DNA of 64,000 nt from Fistularia commersonii (lineage: Eukaryota > Chordata > Actinopteri > Syngnathiformes > Fistulariidae): assembly GCA_037954325.1 (NCBI GenBank), contig JBBMNZ010000005.1, forward strand, positions 21,280,067 to 21,344,066, read 5' to 3'. Below the pieces are notes generated by a model. That model had not been told where the DNA came from, did no database searches, and saw only the letters and a list, made by a program, of their open reading frames with translations. Below, in pieces: positions 1 to 14,500 of the stretch (position 1 is its first letter; each line of letters starts with the position of its first letter). The position numbers and the translations under genes are program-made.

Positions 1-239
1 CGATGCAAAGCCCTGGGATGGGGCTCCGGGGCCCGAGACAATATCATCTGTAAACATTCAGCGGCCGCGCGTTACGACCAGAATAACGAAGGGGAAGCAG
101 GTGTGTTAGCTGCGAGGGCTCCTGGCGCTGTGGTTCCTTCACACACACACTTATCCATGTGTCTCCATGACGGACACCAACCATCTCACGCACGCGAGCG
201 GAACGGCAAACGTTAACATTCTGCCCGCGTTCTCCGCAG

Positions 240-1626
240 ATCGCCGTTTTAATCACCAACGGCCGCTCCGACGACCCGGTGGACGCGGCGGCGAGGGCGG
301 TCGCCGACCACGGGATTTCTCTCTTTGCAGTAGGTGAGTGCCGAGCCGCCGAGCGTATTGTGAATTCCTGCAACCCCCTCACTGCGGCGCGCCGCAGATC
401 ATATCCCGGCTCGCCGTCTTATCGGCGCCGTTTGCAGTCGGGGAGCGGCGTCCCGTACATTTGAATTCCCCGGACGGAGGCGACGCTGACGTCTGAGCAA
501 AGCTGCGGAGCCTCCTCTCGACATGTCTGCTACAAGAAGAGAATCCTTCTCGCCGCCGCCTCCACCAACCTTCAACCCGCCACCTCGCTTTCTGCCCGAA
601 GCCGGAGAATAATTAGGGCTCATTAGCCGACCGGGGGGCTTAATCGCCGCCATCCTTCAGCGGGCGGTCCGGCGTCCCCGCCTCCGACACCGAGGCCGCC
701 GCTGGAATCCATCACGGCCGGAGGAAAGACCTTTGACTCCGCCGAAGCGCCTGCCTGGCCTCCGCCTGCCACGCGTCCGTTTCCGAAGCGCCGCGAGAAC
801 GACCGACGGGGAGTGATCTCCCACGGGAACGCTCGGGAAAAATGTGTGCGCTCATATTAAGACTTTATCCGAGGCTCTGGCAGGAAGTGGCGCCGCCGAG
901 CCGAGCCTGACAAATTCCCGTAATTCCACGACTTGAGCTATCCGGCGGGAAGCCCTCTGTTGGCTCGGCGGCGGCGGCGGCGGCGGGAGGAAAACCACCT
1001 GGAAGGCCACAGCTCCCCCAAGTGGAGTCTGCGCTGAAGTGCAGGAGGAACAACCGCCGGAGACCTCAAGCCGCTTTCTTTGGTTGTACGTGAATCTGCC
1101 AGAGCTTCCAGAGCTTCTGGAAACACCTGGACGATGAACCGGGTGAAAACATGAGTTCATGGACGGATGAGGTGACAACGGGTGTTGCTGTTCCGCAAGA
1201 GAAAACTCTTTTCTTACGTTTTATATTTGCTTTCACCCTTTATCATTCCCGCTCCTGACGGAGGCTCGGCCCGGCGGACAGAAGGTCCCCGGTTGGATTC
1301 TGTGCAGATCCTCCATGTTCTCCTCCGTGTCTGCATGGGGTTCCTCCTGCTGCATGTAGATGTCCGGCAGGAGCCGGGTGTCTTCCTCCCATTTCGAGTC
1401 CCGGCACCGCTCACGCTTCTTCTCCTCCACGCCCATGTTCTCCTGCGACCAGGTGTGAGGGGCGCCGACGAGTCCGAGCTGAGGAGGATGGTGTCCCGGC
1501 CGTTTGAGGAGCACCTCCTGATGGCCGCCGACTTCTCCGTCCTGGACGGCGTCCTCCCGAAACTGTCCCGCCGGGTCTGCTTCGCCGCCTCCGAGCCGCC
1601 GCGGCCCGTGAAAACCTCCCGACCCG
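240..1626 (+). CDS. col7a1: col7a1 exons: C-terminal part of VWA domain 1
   Basis: Two exons, 240-333 and 1453-1626, join in phase 1. The first encodes the VWA strand with ILITNGRS followed by HGISLFAVG. The second gives VRGADESELRRMVSRP, then FSVLDGVLPKLSRRVC, the usual end of a VWA domain. In human COL7A1 the equivalent segment reads ITDGKS and ends SRRVC. The Asp of the DG motif, normally part of the metal-binding MIDAS, is Asn here. The domain start lies outside the window. Confidence 0.9.
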
Positions 1627-2471
1627 GTCAGTGGGAAGCCGTCTCCTCCAGGGCCTTCGCAGATGTTTGGAGAACCTGCAGCCAAAGAGTGGAAAGCTCT
1701 GTGACGTTCTCGTCTCGTCCTCTTCGTCTCACTCCTTGTTCTCGTCTCCTCCTCCAAGTGGAAGAGCCCGTGGTGGGTCCTCGAGACCTTCAGGTCAGCG
1801 AGCTGAGCCACGCCTCCCTCCGGCTGACGTGGAGCCCGGCCACCGGCGACCTCACGGGCTACCGCCTCCTGGTGACCCCGGTGACCTCCAGCGGGCAGCT
1901 CCTCTCCTCGCAGCAGAGACAGGTGAGCCGGACGCCAGACGCTCTCCAGATCAGACGGCTGAGGAACCACCACGGCCAGGACGGACGCGTCTTCTGCTCG
2001 GCCCCATCGTCAAATGAGCTCCTCGCAAATCCGTTTTCTGGAGCTGCCGATGAAGAATAACTTCTCGACCTTCTGGCGTGCCAGTCCCATCCAAAGCGAA
2101 CCACGCGTTCTCCTTGATGTTCTCAAGGAACCTCCTCATTTATCTCCCTCCTTCTGGAGTAAAGTTTCGGAGACATTTTGCATTTATTACCAAATGCAAT
2201 CAGAAGGTTTTCTGTCGGTGGGTTGAGTCGGGGGAGGAGGAGCGAGTGTGCTTGCAGATGCAGAGCAGCAGGAGGAAGAACATTGGCAGATCCTCCAAAT
2301 CTTTCCATCTCAGGAGATAAAAACCAAAGAGCATTTTGGCAAAAGCCCGCAGCCTCCACAGCCTGCAACCGAAACATCTGTCCGTCTCACCTCTACCACC
2401 GGCTTGGGAGTTCTCCCAAAAACCAAATTTTCGAGGCTCGTGCGTTTGCGGCGGCATCAGATGATCTTCTA

Positions 2472-2512
<41 letters not shown>

Positions 2513-5500
2513 TCCACAGATCGACCTGAAGGCCGACGTGACGACCGCGGTGGTGACGGAGCTGAACCCCAAGGCGGACTACTCCCTCACGGTGTACGCC
2601 GTCTACCCCAGGCTCATCGGGGACTCGGCCACGGTGGCGGCCCGGACCAGTAGGACTTCCCTCACGAACACCACGCATCTTCTCAGCCCCGTTATAGGCG
2701 ATCGTCACGTACGTCTCCACCCAAACCTCCCTGTTCTTGTCCTTCAGCCCCGTTGCCCGAGGTGACAAACTTCCGTGTGATCGAGGAGGGTCTCTTCTCC
2801 CTGCGCCTGGGCTGGACGCCTCCTCTGGGGAAGCTCAGCGGCTTCAAAATCTTCATTCCCAGATGTACGGTGACGCCGACACCGCGCTTCCTATGAAGGG
2901 CCAAAGTCCCGACTCTGCTCAAAAATGAACCGGCGCTCTGTAATTTGCATTATTACGGATTTGCGTTTCCCCCCCAGCCAACCGCCCCGGGTTCACGTAC
3001 GAGCAGCTGCTCCCAGGAGACGCCTCCTCCCATGTGATCGACAGCCTGGAGGAGGACAAGAAGTACACCATCAGTATTTATGCTGTGTATCCCCAGGGGC
3101 CCAGCCAGCCGGTCTCAATAGTGGGCAAGACATGTATGCTTTCTTTTTCTGCCCTATGTATTAATTTCCATCATATAACCGAAAGGGTTCCCGAGGTGTA
3201 GTACCATCATACATCCAGAGCAGGGTGATGTTGTTCTAAAATGAAGTTGAACCTCCACCGGCCTCCGTATCGTGACGCTCCGTGACAGTGCAGACGGATG
3301 AGTCGAGATTTATGTGTTTGTGTGGATGGTGATGGATGAGCATCGCATGCACACTAATGCCTAAACATCCAAAAGCAGCCAAGAAACAAGAAAAGCACGT
3401 TTCTCTCAACAGAAGGACTGAACTTGTATGCGTTTGTGTGTCTCCTTGATGCGCTGCAGTGAAGCTGGTGCCGGTCCAGAAGTTCCTGGTCCAGAACGCC
3501 ACCACTGACACCGTCCAGGCGAGGTGGGCGTCGGTGAAGGGGGCCACCGGCTACCGTCTGACGTGGGCCTCCCCAGGTACCGGGCTCGCCGCGCCGCTAG
3601 AACTCGGCTTTAAGTCTGGAGGTCCGTCTTCACGCCGTGGTTTAACAGCGCCGGTTTGTCGTCGTGTCTCTTAAAGATGGCCACATTGAGAACATAAACC
3701 TCAGGGACACCTTCAACTTCTACATGATCCAGGGCCTCCACCCCGGCTCCGAGTACACCATCACCATGAACCCCATCTTCGGGGACATCGAAGGCCCCGT
3801 GACAACCGCCAAACTCAAGACCTGTAAGTATCACGTTAGCAAGAAAGAAGGTGCGCTTACGGTTTGAAGACCAGGAGGATCTGGGTGACCTGTCCGCCCC
3901 CCCTCCTCTGGCAGTGGAGAGCAGCGCCGTGCAGACCCTGACGGTGTCGGCCGTGACCACCAGCAGCGCCGCCGTTTCGTGGAACAGCGTCCCCGGGGCC
4001 ACGGGCTACAGATTAGCCTGGGGACCCACTCCAGGTGATCCCGGCCTTTTCCACATCTCCAAAACACACCCGGGCATTTCAGAGCGGGGCTGACATGGCG
4101 CTACGAGCCCCTGCTGATTGTACCGTTCATGGGGAATAACCGCCAAATCGCCGATATTCAAAATGATGAGTCCCAAATCTCAGATCTAATGCCCCCTCGC
4201 AACGCCCAGATGAAAGTGCGTCACCGTCCTGACGCGTTGTTTCTAGAGTTCGGCGGTCGTGATCGTCCCCGGCAGCTTGCCCTGAACGCCAGCACCACGG
4301 AGTACCACCTGAAGAACGTGGCCCACGACACGGAGTACGTCCTCACCCTCTACGTGCTGTTTGGATCGGCGGTCGGACCCGGGATCAGCGCCACCTTCCG
4401 CACGTGTGAGTGCCGGGGATGCGCAACTGAGGGAGTTTGGGGTTCAGTCTTCCGAGACGACCCTTTTGACCCGTCTTTTCGTATCTATCGTGCCTGCGGC
4501 GCTTGATACGTTGAGGCAACGACAACGTCTGATGTCTCCTCCTCCTCCTCCCATCAGCTCCTCTGGGCTACGTATCCAACTTCAAGGTGACGTCCTACAC
4601 CAGCAGCTCGGTAGACGTGGCGTGGAGCCCTGTGGTCGGAGCGAGCGAGTACAAGCTGTCCTGGGCCACAGGTGATGCGTCTGTATTTTCGAGTCCCCCG
4701 GCGTCAGATCCAGACCGGCGGTCTCATGTTCTGGTACCTCTGCCCTCGCAGACGACGGCGCCCCTCGGTCCCTTTACCTGGACCGCAGCGTCCTCTTCCA
4801 TCGCATCGCAGACCTGAGGCCGCGGTCCGGCTACACCGTCACCATCCGGGCGGTGTACGGCAACACCGAGGGCCCGGACATCTCCTTGTCCCAGCTCACA
4901 GGTACAGAACGTCTCATTTGGACCCGTGACTTTTAGGATCCTCGGTTCCCCGGACCGTCTCGTTAATGAAGATCCGTGGCAACCCGTCACCGTTTGACTG
5001 ACGGGTCGTGTTCCCGGAGCTTCCCATCTAACCACAGCTGCCGTCCTCGTCCTCGCGACGAGTGTCAGCGGGGCTGCTATCAGTCAGTCAGCTCCCGCTT
5101 CACACACCAGTCTCATCACAAATTGCAGGCTTTCCATATAATTCCCATGCCAGAGATTCTCCCACGAGTCGAACGCGGTGCACGTTGTTTTCTTCAAGTG
5201 GTCTTCGACCCGCGGCGTCTCGTGCTGCGATCGGTAAAATGAAACCAGACTCCGTCAGGAAGCGTCGCGTTGTGTTTCTCAGCTGCCGTCTCGGACTCCA
5301 AGCCCGTCCAGGCGCCGAAGGAGGTGAAGGTCAGCGACATCGGGGTCAACTCCTTCACCCTGTCCTGGAGGAAAGCGCCGGGAGCCAGCGGATATAAGAT
5401 CTCCTGGGTCCCCTTCCTGGGTGAGACCGGCTCCTCCTCCGCCCAAATCCTGCATGTATTATTCCAACCCTTCCTGAAATTTCGAGTATTGAATAGTCGC

Positions 5501-8500
5501 GTTGCTCGGTATAGTTCCCTTTTCACCCGAGTCCTTGATGTGTTATTTCTTTGTATATTTATTTACCGTATTTTCACGACTACAAGGCGCACATAAAAGT
5601 CTTAGATTTCCTTCAAAATGTGCGGCGCGTCCTATAGTGCAGCGTTCCCTGTGTGTGTTGTTGTTGTAAGGCGGACGTAGTAGAGACACCATGAGAAGGT
5701 TAAAGGGGGAAGTGTTGGCGTTGATTGTATATAAAAGAACAGGAATGTGCGTTATGTAGAACATCTTTGTTTTAACAACCCTGATTACAAAAGCGACAAA
5801 CACATCCAGCCCAGCTACGTCCCCAACATGGATGAGGTGCCAATCACTTTCGACATCCCTGTGAGTCACACTGTGCAGAAGAAGTGGACCAGCACGGTAG
5901 TGAGGCGCACAACGGGGTACGAAAAGTCTTCTTGGAGACCACAGTTTCACTAAGAGTGGAAGGCAGCGCCCGGCGAGTTACGCCACAATTTGCTAATGGA
6001 TTGTAGATGCTCGGGCTAACGTGTAGATGCTCGGGCTAACGTGTAGATGCTCGGGCTAACGTGTAGATGCTCGGGCTAACGTGTCTGCTGGCACTGTTGT
6101 TTGAGCTTTTGAAAAAGCCGGCATCATTTCCGAGGAAAGCGACTCTGACAGTGAAGAAAGTGAAGCTGGCATATTGGATGGAGATTTAGCCCAGATGTTC
6201 AAACCAGAAACAGAGGATGAGGACTTCCATGGTTTCGATGGATGACGATTACCGATAAAAAATGTGAATACCAAACTCAGTTTTGCTCCCGCACTATTTT
6301 TAAATACACACACTTGTATGCTTGTGTGTGTGTTGTTGGCGGACGTAGTAGAGGACACCATGAGAACGTTAAAGTGGGAAGTGTGGGCGTGGATTGGATA
6401 TAAAACCCGCGCCTTATAATCAGGCGCGCCTTATATGTGAGTTAAATACAGTAATGGATCACATAACTGAGACTGCACCTTTTAGTACGGTGCGCCTTAC
6501 GGTCGTGAAAATACGGTAGTTTCCACTCGCCGTCGCCTCTGTTTACCCTGCACTCCAGTCATTGTAGCACTGCGCTCTGGCCGGTGAATGCAGCGAACAC
6601 GCTGGCCTTTAAAATGCAAAGCGTTCTTTGATGCATTTAACCTTACGCTCCTTTTCAATTGGCCCCGCGGGAAGCCGATGAGCAGCTCTCAAAGCAATTG
6701 GAAAACTCTCTCGTCGTTTCAACCATATTGTCTTCCGCGTCCATTATCTCCCCCCGTCCATCAGGTGGCGAGGAGAAGTTCGCCACCGTCCCCGCCGGCT
6801 CCAGCGCCTTCACCATCACCGACCTTCGAGAAAGCGCCGCTTACAAGATCCAGGTGTCGTCCATGGTGGGCGCCAAGGAGGGAAGTCCCGTCCTGGTCAC
6901 CGCGCGCACCCGTGAGTCCCGTGAAGCGTCTCCGAGGCGACGCCCTCCCAGCGGCGGGTCCCTGGGAGGGCCTCCCTTGTGGGACCCTCATTGAAAGTGG
7001 TTTGAAGGTGGCGGGATCCTCAGCGTCCATGTTCATCCTGAAACTCATTTCTGACCGCGTCGTCTGATGAGCCACCTCGCAAAGACGCGATGGGGATGGA
7101 GGAAATGTGCTCGCTTGGACCTTCATGGAAAATCAAAGCACCGGAAGTGTTTAATTTCATTTAATTTTTGGAGAGAAGGTCAGGGAAGCCAGACTGAGAA
7201 GGTTGGGTCACGGACAGAGGAGGGAGAGCCAATGTATTGGTAGAAAGATGCTGGAGGTCTAGAGGAAAGACCAAGGAGAAGATGGACGGACGTCGTGAGA
7301 GAGGATATGAAGGTAGTCGGTGTGAGAGAGGAGGATCCAGAGAACAGGGTGAGATGGAGAAGGTGGTTTGCTGTGGAGACCCTGAAGGGAAAAGACCAAA
7401 GGAGAAGAATTTACCTTTAATTGAATTTTATATGGATTTAATTGAAATGAATGAGAGGGAAGGAACTAATCAATACCTGAATCAATTGCTATGATAGCCA
7501 TTTCCCTTTGACCATCAGAAATAGAAATACTGTATTGATCCCACAGGAAGTCGTGTGAAGTCAGGCGCTCCATACAGAAATAAAAAATACATAAAATAAG
7601 ATGAGATGGTCAGATATAAAAGAATAAAGATAATAAAGTAGAAGTGGTTGAAGAAGAATAACTTACCAGGGAAAACACAGCCAGATGGACCAGATCAGAT
7701 CAGATGAGATCAGATAGTGTGACGTTGTTCCCGCTGACATTAAACTTGTCAAATAAGCGCTGAATGTCTCTGAGTCGGCAAGAAGAAGCAGAATGTCCTG
7801 GTCTGACCTCGTTCCCGCCGCTCCGCAGTGGATCTGCCCAAGGTCGACGGGTTCGCCGCCTTGAACACCACCGACGGCAGCACCGTCCTCAACTGGACTC
7901 GCGTGGACGGCGTCTCCGGATACCTCCTGTCCTGGAGACACATCTCAGGTGCGACAACGCTGGTTAAACGACAACACACACGAACACACAACACACAAAC
8001 AACACGCGAAGACGACGTATGAATTCATCAGAGTAGCTTCAGCCGGCCGCCGGCTCTGCTTCATCTGCCTTCTCACGCGAAGCCAAGGTACATGTTTGGC
8101 CAAAGTAGTACGATTCAGGTCAATGTAGTTGCGGTGTGCACGTGATTGTACGCGTGGTCTTATCTCTACTTTGAAAATGAAATTCATCGCCGAGCCTGCT
8201 GGACAAACATCTCTATGACTTTGGAGTAAAAGTCCTCTTTATCTTCTTTTAGTTTTAAAACTTTCTCTGTCCGATGGCGGCTCTACGCCGTGCACTGAGT
8301 TTGAAAAGGGCGTGTTATTTTTTACCCATCAACTGATTGAACGTCCAGTTTTCAGAGGTTTTTGAACTTCTGCGTACAGTCTTCCATTTTGCAATCAGGG
8401 TAAAACGATAGAAGCAAACAGAGTGACGCGGCGCTCTGGACTCTTTTATTTCCCACCATACTTTTTGTGTGTCACTCATGAAGAAGACATGAACCCTCTT

Positions 8501-11500
8501 CAGGGAGGCAGAGGTTCTGCTGCCTCACCTCCTGCTCCTGCCAGGCGAGCGAGGAGAATATGAGTTAGCTCGTCGCCGCCTCGCTTGTCGTCTTTCCACC
8601 GCGGTTGAACAGGAAAATACAGAAAATCAGCGATATGGACTCACTGAGTCACTGGAATGATTAGAATCATACAATAATACATTTCTATCACGGATCAGCG
8701 GACAAATATTAACAAATTTTATCATTATTTGTTTTTCATGATGCCGCAGGGGAGGCGCTGCCCGACGCACGTCACCGTATTATTCCCCGGCTTCCACACA
8801 TTTTACGGGCTGCGTTTGTGCGCGTTTTTTCCGAGAAATGAACCTTTCTATTACGCAGAAGGTGTTGAGCGCAACGCGCTTTATTACTGTTTGTGCGAAC
8901 GCTCCGCTGCGGAAAAGATAAATGAAATTAATATTCACACTTTATCGGGTCGTAAATTCCTTCGGTGTGAAATTCTCATAACTTTAGAGGAGTGTGTTGG
9001 ATGTAATCGTCGGTCTGTTGATGCAGAACAATTTGCGGCGACTGTGTTTACGCGGAAATGCAATTAATTGGGATGTAACATCATAATTGGATTCACGGCG
9101 GAAGCGATTGTTCCCGCAAAAGCTAATCATTTGAAAGTACCTCTGTGTGCCTTTCTGCAGTGCTGGAGACGAAGACGGAGACGCTGAGCCCCGGCTTCAG
9201 CTCCTATAAAATCGGCGACCTTTTGTTCGGCAGGACGTACATATTCACCATCAGGCCTTTGTACGGGGAGGTGGAAGGGCCCGTCAGCACCGTCTACCAG
9301 AGGATAGGTGAGCACACAGTTTCTGCACCGGGAGAGGCAGCAGAAGGAACGCACGCCTGAAACGCAAGCATGCATGTCAGTGGCCGAACAGATAGCGACC
9401 CACGCGCCGCCTCTTCATTCATTACTTCCCTCCTTCATTATCCTGCGGCCAGGAAGCCCATCCCAGCTGTCACTGCCAAAATGCTGCCGTTCCCCCTGGA
9501 TCCGTCACATGCAACCATTCAGCCTCTCATTCACACGTCATACCGAGACAAACAAGCATTCATCCCGTCATTCATATGCATAAAGACATACAAGCATTCA
9601 CCCTGTCATTCACACGCCATACAGAGACAAACAAGCATTCCCCCAGTCATTCCCAGTCTCATCTAGACGGCGGTAGCGACGGCGTTACAGCAGCGTCGGC
9701 AGCGAAAGGTGCAGTCGGGCACCTCAGAATGTCCAAACTGTCACCCTGTTGAAGATTTGAGGCCTCAGAAGGATGAAGCTGCAGCAGCTGCAGCCGTCCT
9801 GTCTGTGCAGTGAGCGCTGCAGCGGCTCGTTACGACTGAAACTTCAATAATTGCATTTTCATTGGAGCTCAAAGGATGACCTTACTGAAACCTACAATGT
9901 TATCAAGTCTGACACGTCATCCGGCTAATGGAGTGATTATGTGCATCTCAGTGGGACAGGATCCTCCAGTCCAGCCGGTCCATCCGGTCCAGCCGGTCCA
10001 GCCGGTCCAGCCGGTCCAGCCGGTCCATCCGGTCCATCCGGTCCAGCCGGTCCAGCCGGTCCAGCCGGTCCAGCCCGCCACGGCCACAGCAGCTCCCTTC
10101 ACGACGGCCTCAAAGACCTCCAGGACCACTCGGCATCCCGTCGCCGTGCCCCCGACCAGAACCTTAACCGCCAAGAAACCGAGCGTCCCCGAGCCCAAAC
10201 TGATCGGGATCTCGCGTCCGTCCACCGGCCTTAACTCCAGGACCACGGCTTCCTCCAGAGCAGGTGATTATGGGACATCTTCCGATCTCCATCCGTCCCT
10301 CTGTTGAGGAACAGACTTAAAAGGTCTCGAGAAAGCTCAGGTCTGGACCTGCCGCTCATGTCGTGTCAGATGATCCGCTGATTTATGATGAATGTGACGT
10401 CGCGTGTTTGTGTTTTTGCAGTGTGCGCTCAGGCGAAGGCAGACATCGTCTTCCTGGTGGACGAGTCCTCCAGCATCGGCGCCAACAACTTTGTGAAGAT
10501 CAAGGACTTCATATTCCGGGTGGCCACCTACTTCCCTGCGGTCGGCCCTCGAGGCACACAAGTCAGTGTCTCCGACAGCCGCGATCGGGTTGATGTTTCC
10601 CTTTCGGCCGAGGTCGGACGCCTGACCTCGAGGCCTTTGTCCCGGATCCTCTCCTAGATAGCGGTGGTTCATTACAGCGACGAGCCGCGGATCGAATTCA
10701 GACTGAGTGACTACAGTGACAGGAACGCCGTGCTCAGGGCCATCAGGGGGCTTCGCTACGGAGGAGGCAACACCAAGACGGGTGAGCCGGCAGAAGCGAG
10801 GAGGTCCGACAAACCAGGAGAGAGCGGTTGTTCTCGCAGACGTCCTGCTGGAACGCCGCTTAGACCGGGCAACCAAGTGCATCACTCGCAGTGCTTCTTC
10901 TTGTCCTCTGGGCTGCTCCCTTCAGGGGTCACCACAGCCAATCATCTCCCTCCATCTAGCCATCAGCCAATCACCTGCCTCCATCTGACTACAACCAATC
11001 ACCTGTCTCCATCTAGCCATCAGCCTATCGCCTGCCTCCATCTCACTCCATCTACTTCCTGTCCTCTTCCCCTCTTTCCCATCTGCAAACCTCCTCTCTG
11101 GTCTTCCTCCAGACCTCCTCCAACCTCAGCATGCTTCTCCCCAGATCTTCTGCATCCCTCTGTCCATTTCCAAACCGTCTCAGTGGGACTTTATCCCCAG
11201 AACATCTAACATACCGTCCCTCTGATGGCCTCCTTCCTGATCCTCTTCATGCTCCTCCCTCCCAAAGGGGAACCTCCACATGTCCACCCCTGCCTCCTGT
11301 CTTCTCCTCAGTGTCTCCAGAGCAGAGATCATGGCTTCTCTCACCTCCACCTTCATTCTGGCTAATAGTCTTTTCTCCAGCCATTCCAACCTGCCTCTCC
11401 AGCTCTTCTCCGTGGCGCTGGACCGTTGTCCCTCTGAACTTAAACCCCATCGCCTTCTTCACGTCCACCTGTGTAGGCTCAGCGTTCCTCTTGGGTTCCT

Positions 11501-14500
11501 CTCGTTCACACTGGTGTATCTTGTCCTGCTGGAGCTCACCCTCCTCCTTCTCCTTCCAGGAGCAAACCTCCACCTCTGTTGATGTTCTACCACCTGCTGC
11601 AATCACAATGTCATCTGCAAACGATGCAGTCCGGTATGTCGTCTCTCGGCAGGTGTGAGGGTCCTTCTGCTTCTCTTCTCCAGGTAAAGGCATCAGTTAC
11701 GTTCTTCAGGAGCTGTTCCAGGAGTCTCTGGGGATGCGGCAGGACGCGGCCCACGTTCTGGTGCTGATAACGGACGGCCGGGCCCAGGACAACGTGGTTC
11801 CTCCGTCCAGGATAGCGCGAGCTCTAGGTCAGAAAGATGAGCGCGGCCCTCGGAGGGCGTCGGTGTGTCCCGTCTCCTCCGGGCTGACGGCCCGGATCTC
11901 GTCCATCCAGGGGTGAGCGTGATGGCGGTGGGCGTCGCTAACGCGGACGTCGACGAGCTGAATAAAATAGCAGCTCCGAGCGCCTACAAGAACATCTTCT
12001 ATTCACCGACGTTTGAGGACTTTGGAACCGTGGAGAGAGAGTTCATCAACAGCATCTGCAGCGAAGAGCTGCTCTCCGAGTTCAAACCGCACGATGACGA
12101 GGTTTGGCTCGCTCCTTATCGCTATCCGACGGAGTGACCTGTGAACGTTCGCCTTTGGCTTGATCACGCACGTGTTTTTAAATGAACCTCTCATCTGTGG
12201 GATTATCAGAGGTGCGTGAAGCATCTCGCCATGCTGTTCTCAAATCAACTTATTCCTTCTCCAGTCCGCTCAGCTGGACACCCCGACCGAAGACCCTAAG
12301 GAGACGCCGAAGCCTCAGGGTCCCTGCTCCTCCGGCTGTCTGAAGGTCGGTGCTTCCCAGAAGCAGCTTTCTGGTCGTCGACGGAATCTAAAGGTCAGGG
12401 TAGAGCAAGGGGACGGCTACTGCCGTGGAGATATCAGCTAATTCTCCATATCATTGTGTTCTGATAAGATTAGGACCTCCATTGAGAGGTCACGTGGTCT
12501 ACATGACGTGATTATCTTTCCAAATCCACACGTCTCCTGTGTTCGTAAGAGAAAGCCTGTCGCCTAGCATAGCCTTAATCATGCCGTTGTTGACAAAAAC
12601 AGCGCTTGCGTTTGATTATCAAAGCCGCCGTCACTGCGACCGAACGTTCCCGGTTCGGTTCCCGACCCCTCCGAGTGTGACGAAGACACCCAACCCCCGA
12701 CCGCTCCCCTGATAGACGCCAGCCGACTGCTCGTGGTTCATCCATGATGGCCTCAATGCAGAGACAATTCCCAGCAAGGGATTAATAAAGTGTAAATCAT
12801 TTTGATTAAAAAGTGTGAAGCCGTTTTTCTCGGCCGAAGAAAACAGCGGAATGATTTCGACGTAATACCATCCGTCATTCAATCGCATCAACTGTTTGTT
12901 TGTTTTTCCCGCAGGGCCAGAAAGGAGAAAAGGTTGGTTCACGGCGACACAAACCCTGAAATATGCAATTCGACTGGTGCAAGAACGTTAGCCAGGCTTA
13001 CTCCATGTTTTCTCTCCAGGGAGACGGTTCTGGACTCGGAGGGCTGGTAGGTTCCCGCAACGTTGTAGCCAAGATGTGCCAAATATTCAGATCGATACAT
13101 CATCGATACATTGGCGGCGTTGATCTGTCGCGCAGAGATTCAGGCAAAGTCCCGGCCAGTTTGATCCTTTCATATCGTCCAAAGGAGAGAAGGGAGAGAA
13201 GGTAAGAGCCGGCCTTCACCGCTACCACGCTCACGCTCCTCATCGCCGTCGCTATTTGTGCCGAAAAATAGCGTCTCGTTCCGACGGCTCCTCCTCCCAT
13301 GCATCAGCTCTGCTTCGCCAGAACTCTTTATGCCCAGAGAAGTTCAGATATTTAGACGTCTCCACTGTCCTGTGTGTGTCAGGAAACATTTCCCTGCACT
13401 TTGTGGCATAAATGCAACATAAAACAATGAATACACAATCTGTAAATAAAGAGCAGCGTAGGACAGCATTGGCTGTGCAAATTGCAAACATATATTTATA
13501 TTTCCATTACACTTATACATTCGCCAGGTCACCTTACTTATTATCATTTCATTTTTACCACCGCCTGTTATTTTTATAACACCCTTGCACATCCTTTCAA
13601 TCATTACTGTTTGCACACTTTTCTACCCTTTGGTGCTGCTTTGGAGCTCCACTGAACGCCACAGGAGGTCTTTCCTACCTGAGGCTATCAGACTTTTTAA
13701 TTCCTCTTCCTTCAGCCGAAGGGAATCTTCAAATCTTTGTCATCTTTAAGACCTTAAGACACTTGATAGCCTTAACTTTGACACTTTATATTTTATTGTA
13801 TTTCTTATTCTCCCTCCTTCCTGCTATTATCTATTATTGTTATCTTTTGCTTGAAACTCTGGCACAACAATTTCCTTAAATTTCAAATTTCTGGGATAAA
13901 TAAAGTTGTGTCTGATCCTGGACCACCTCTGTGTGCGACATAATTACCACGTTTCCTCTCACGGACCTTCATGCTCGACTTTGCCAGGGACCTTCCGGAA
14001 CAGACGGTATCCCTGGGTTGCCGGGGCGACCGGGGAGGACGGGACCCCCGGGCTCCGCCGGCCAGCGGGTAACTGCATTCGGGAGAAGCGAACGCACGCC
14101 GACGTCGGAAAAGTTGATTGTGTCCGTGTGCTGCAATGAAATAAGCCTCATTGTTTCCACAGGGCGCTCCAGGCCTTCCAGGTGACACGGTGAGATGATT
14201 TATGGGAACCTCCCAAAGCTCCGCTCTCCAAGACACCAGATTCCACCGCTGACGTATCCGTTCAGAGCCGCCGCCTCACAGCCAGAAGGTCCACGGTTGG
14301 ATTCCAACAGCGGGCCTTTGGTTGTGAAGCGCGAGTGCGCGGGGTTTCTCCAGGGTCTCCCCGACATGTTCATTGGAGACCCCACATCGCCCGGACGTGT
14401 GAATGAGAGGGTGAACGCTCGCGTGTCTCTAAATGTGATGGACCGCTCCAGGTCCAAGATGGGCTCCAAAACAACCCGACCGCCGGCCAGGAGGCGTGGA

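Noticed and set aside
12102..12137. Reading VWA2 to a stop at 12135-12137 as a shorter chain
   Set aside because: The donor at 12102 is weak, but the next exon fits in phase and leads into the Cys-rich helix entry shared with human collagen VII.
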